Assembly: GCA_027346205.1 (NCBI GenBank)
Contig: DAIESR010000053.1
Coordinates: 1-5,550 of the forward strand
DNA from: Beijerinckiaceae bacterium
Lineage (GTDB): Bacteria; Pseudomonadota; Alphaproteobacteria; Rhizobiales; Beijerinckiaceae
Reading direction: 5' to 3'
Length of the DNA stretch: 5,550 bases
Shown: positions 5,378 through 5,550 of the stretch, one piece after another
Position numbering within the stretch: position 1 is the first letter of the stretch
Layout of the letters: every line of letters starts with the position of its first letter
The notes under the pieces: model-generated
The model's input: the letters and a program-made list of their open reading frames with translations, nothing else
Database searches by the model: none
What the model was told of the DNA's origin: nothing
Position numbers and translations under genes: made by a program

Positions 5378-5550
5378 GTCCGAAAAACCGCTTGCCCTGG
5401 GGCGATTTTGGGATTCGTGTTGTGGGATGATTTGCGCCGGCTTTTTGTCTCCTGCTGACCGCGCCGACCTGACCGCCCTGGCGCGGAATGGATCGGCGGC
5501 GCATCGGTTGGCGCGGCGGGCCAATGCGCTGGTGCTTTTGGATTCTGGCT
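5378..5550 (+). mobile_element. IS630-family insertion sequence, left part only
   Basis: The transposase start at 5427 and the change from AT-rich to GC-rich sequence near 5377 indicate the left end of an insertion sequence that continues beyond the window. IS630 elements insert at TA; the TA at 5376-5377 is a candidate target dinucleotide, which would place the left terminal repeat from 5378. The right end is not visible, so the exact border and the inverted repeat cannot be confirmed. Confidence 0.6.
5427..5550 (+). CDS. IS630-family transposase, N-terminal fragment (cut by window)
   Basis: The first 41 codons are present, from the ATG at 5427. Residues 8-41 (LSPADRADL, then ARNGSAAHRLARRANALVLLDSG) match the start of IS630-type DDE transposases, where this segment leads into the helix-turn-helix that binds the terminal repeats. 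Full members are about 340-370 residues, with the catalytic DDE domain in the part not shown. An in-frame TTG at 5445 is an alternative start. Whether the gene is intact cannot be judged from this end. It is divergent from polX. Confidence 0.75.
   Translation, partial: MICAGFLSPADRADLTALARNGSAAHRLARRANALVLLDSG

Overview
The window reads like chromosomal DNA of a GC-rich alphaproteobacterium. Hyphomicrobiales is my best guess, and Beijerinckiaceae-like is possible but not proven. The basis is codon use, promoter-like motifs resembling alphaproteobacterial ECF sigma sites, the style of the IS630 transposase at the right edge, and the gene families present. No rRNA, tRNA or CRISPR array was seen.

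Layout: (1) 1-192 is a non-coding leader. It holds a nested palindrome at the very edge and a possible EcfG-type stress promoter. (2) 211-477 (+) encodes a small three-helix membrane protein of unknown function. (3) A strong inverted repeat at 466-486 separates it from a convergent block on the minus strand. (4) Read in the direction of transcription, the minus-strand block runs polX (5074-3359), bufA (3195-2938), bufB (2812-1970), bufC (1973-1194), pncA (1160-516). (5) 5075-5426 is non-coding, with a structured element near polX and an AT-rich stretch full of short palindromes. (6) The right edge carries the first 41 codons of an IS630-family transposase (+).

The centre of interest is bufABC, a bufferin-type RiPP metallophore operon. 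BufA is an 85-aa secreted precursor with six cysteines, four of them in Cys-Lys motifs within a 13-residue tandem repeat. BufB is a DUF692/MNIO multinuclear iron oxidase and BufC is its DUF2063 partner. From what is known of the family, BufB and BufC modify cysteines of the precursor in the cytoplasm. The product is then exported to the periplasm, where it binds copper or similar metals. A GTAAC-N16-CGAA sequence upstream of bufA resembles the sigma-F type ECF promoters that control related operons in Caulobacter. Two hairpins lie between bufA and bufB, which suggests the precursor is made in excess over its enzymes. bufB and bufC overlap by 4 bases (ATGA), and pncA (nicotinamidase) follows bufC after 33 bases, so it may be cotranscribed. 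The DoxX-like BufD often found in such operons is absent here.

polX encodes a full-length bacterial family X DNA polymerase with a PHP domain. It probably has its own transcription unit.
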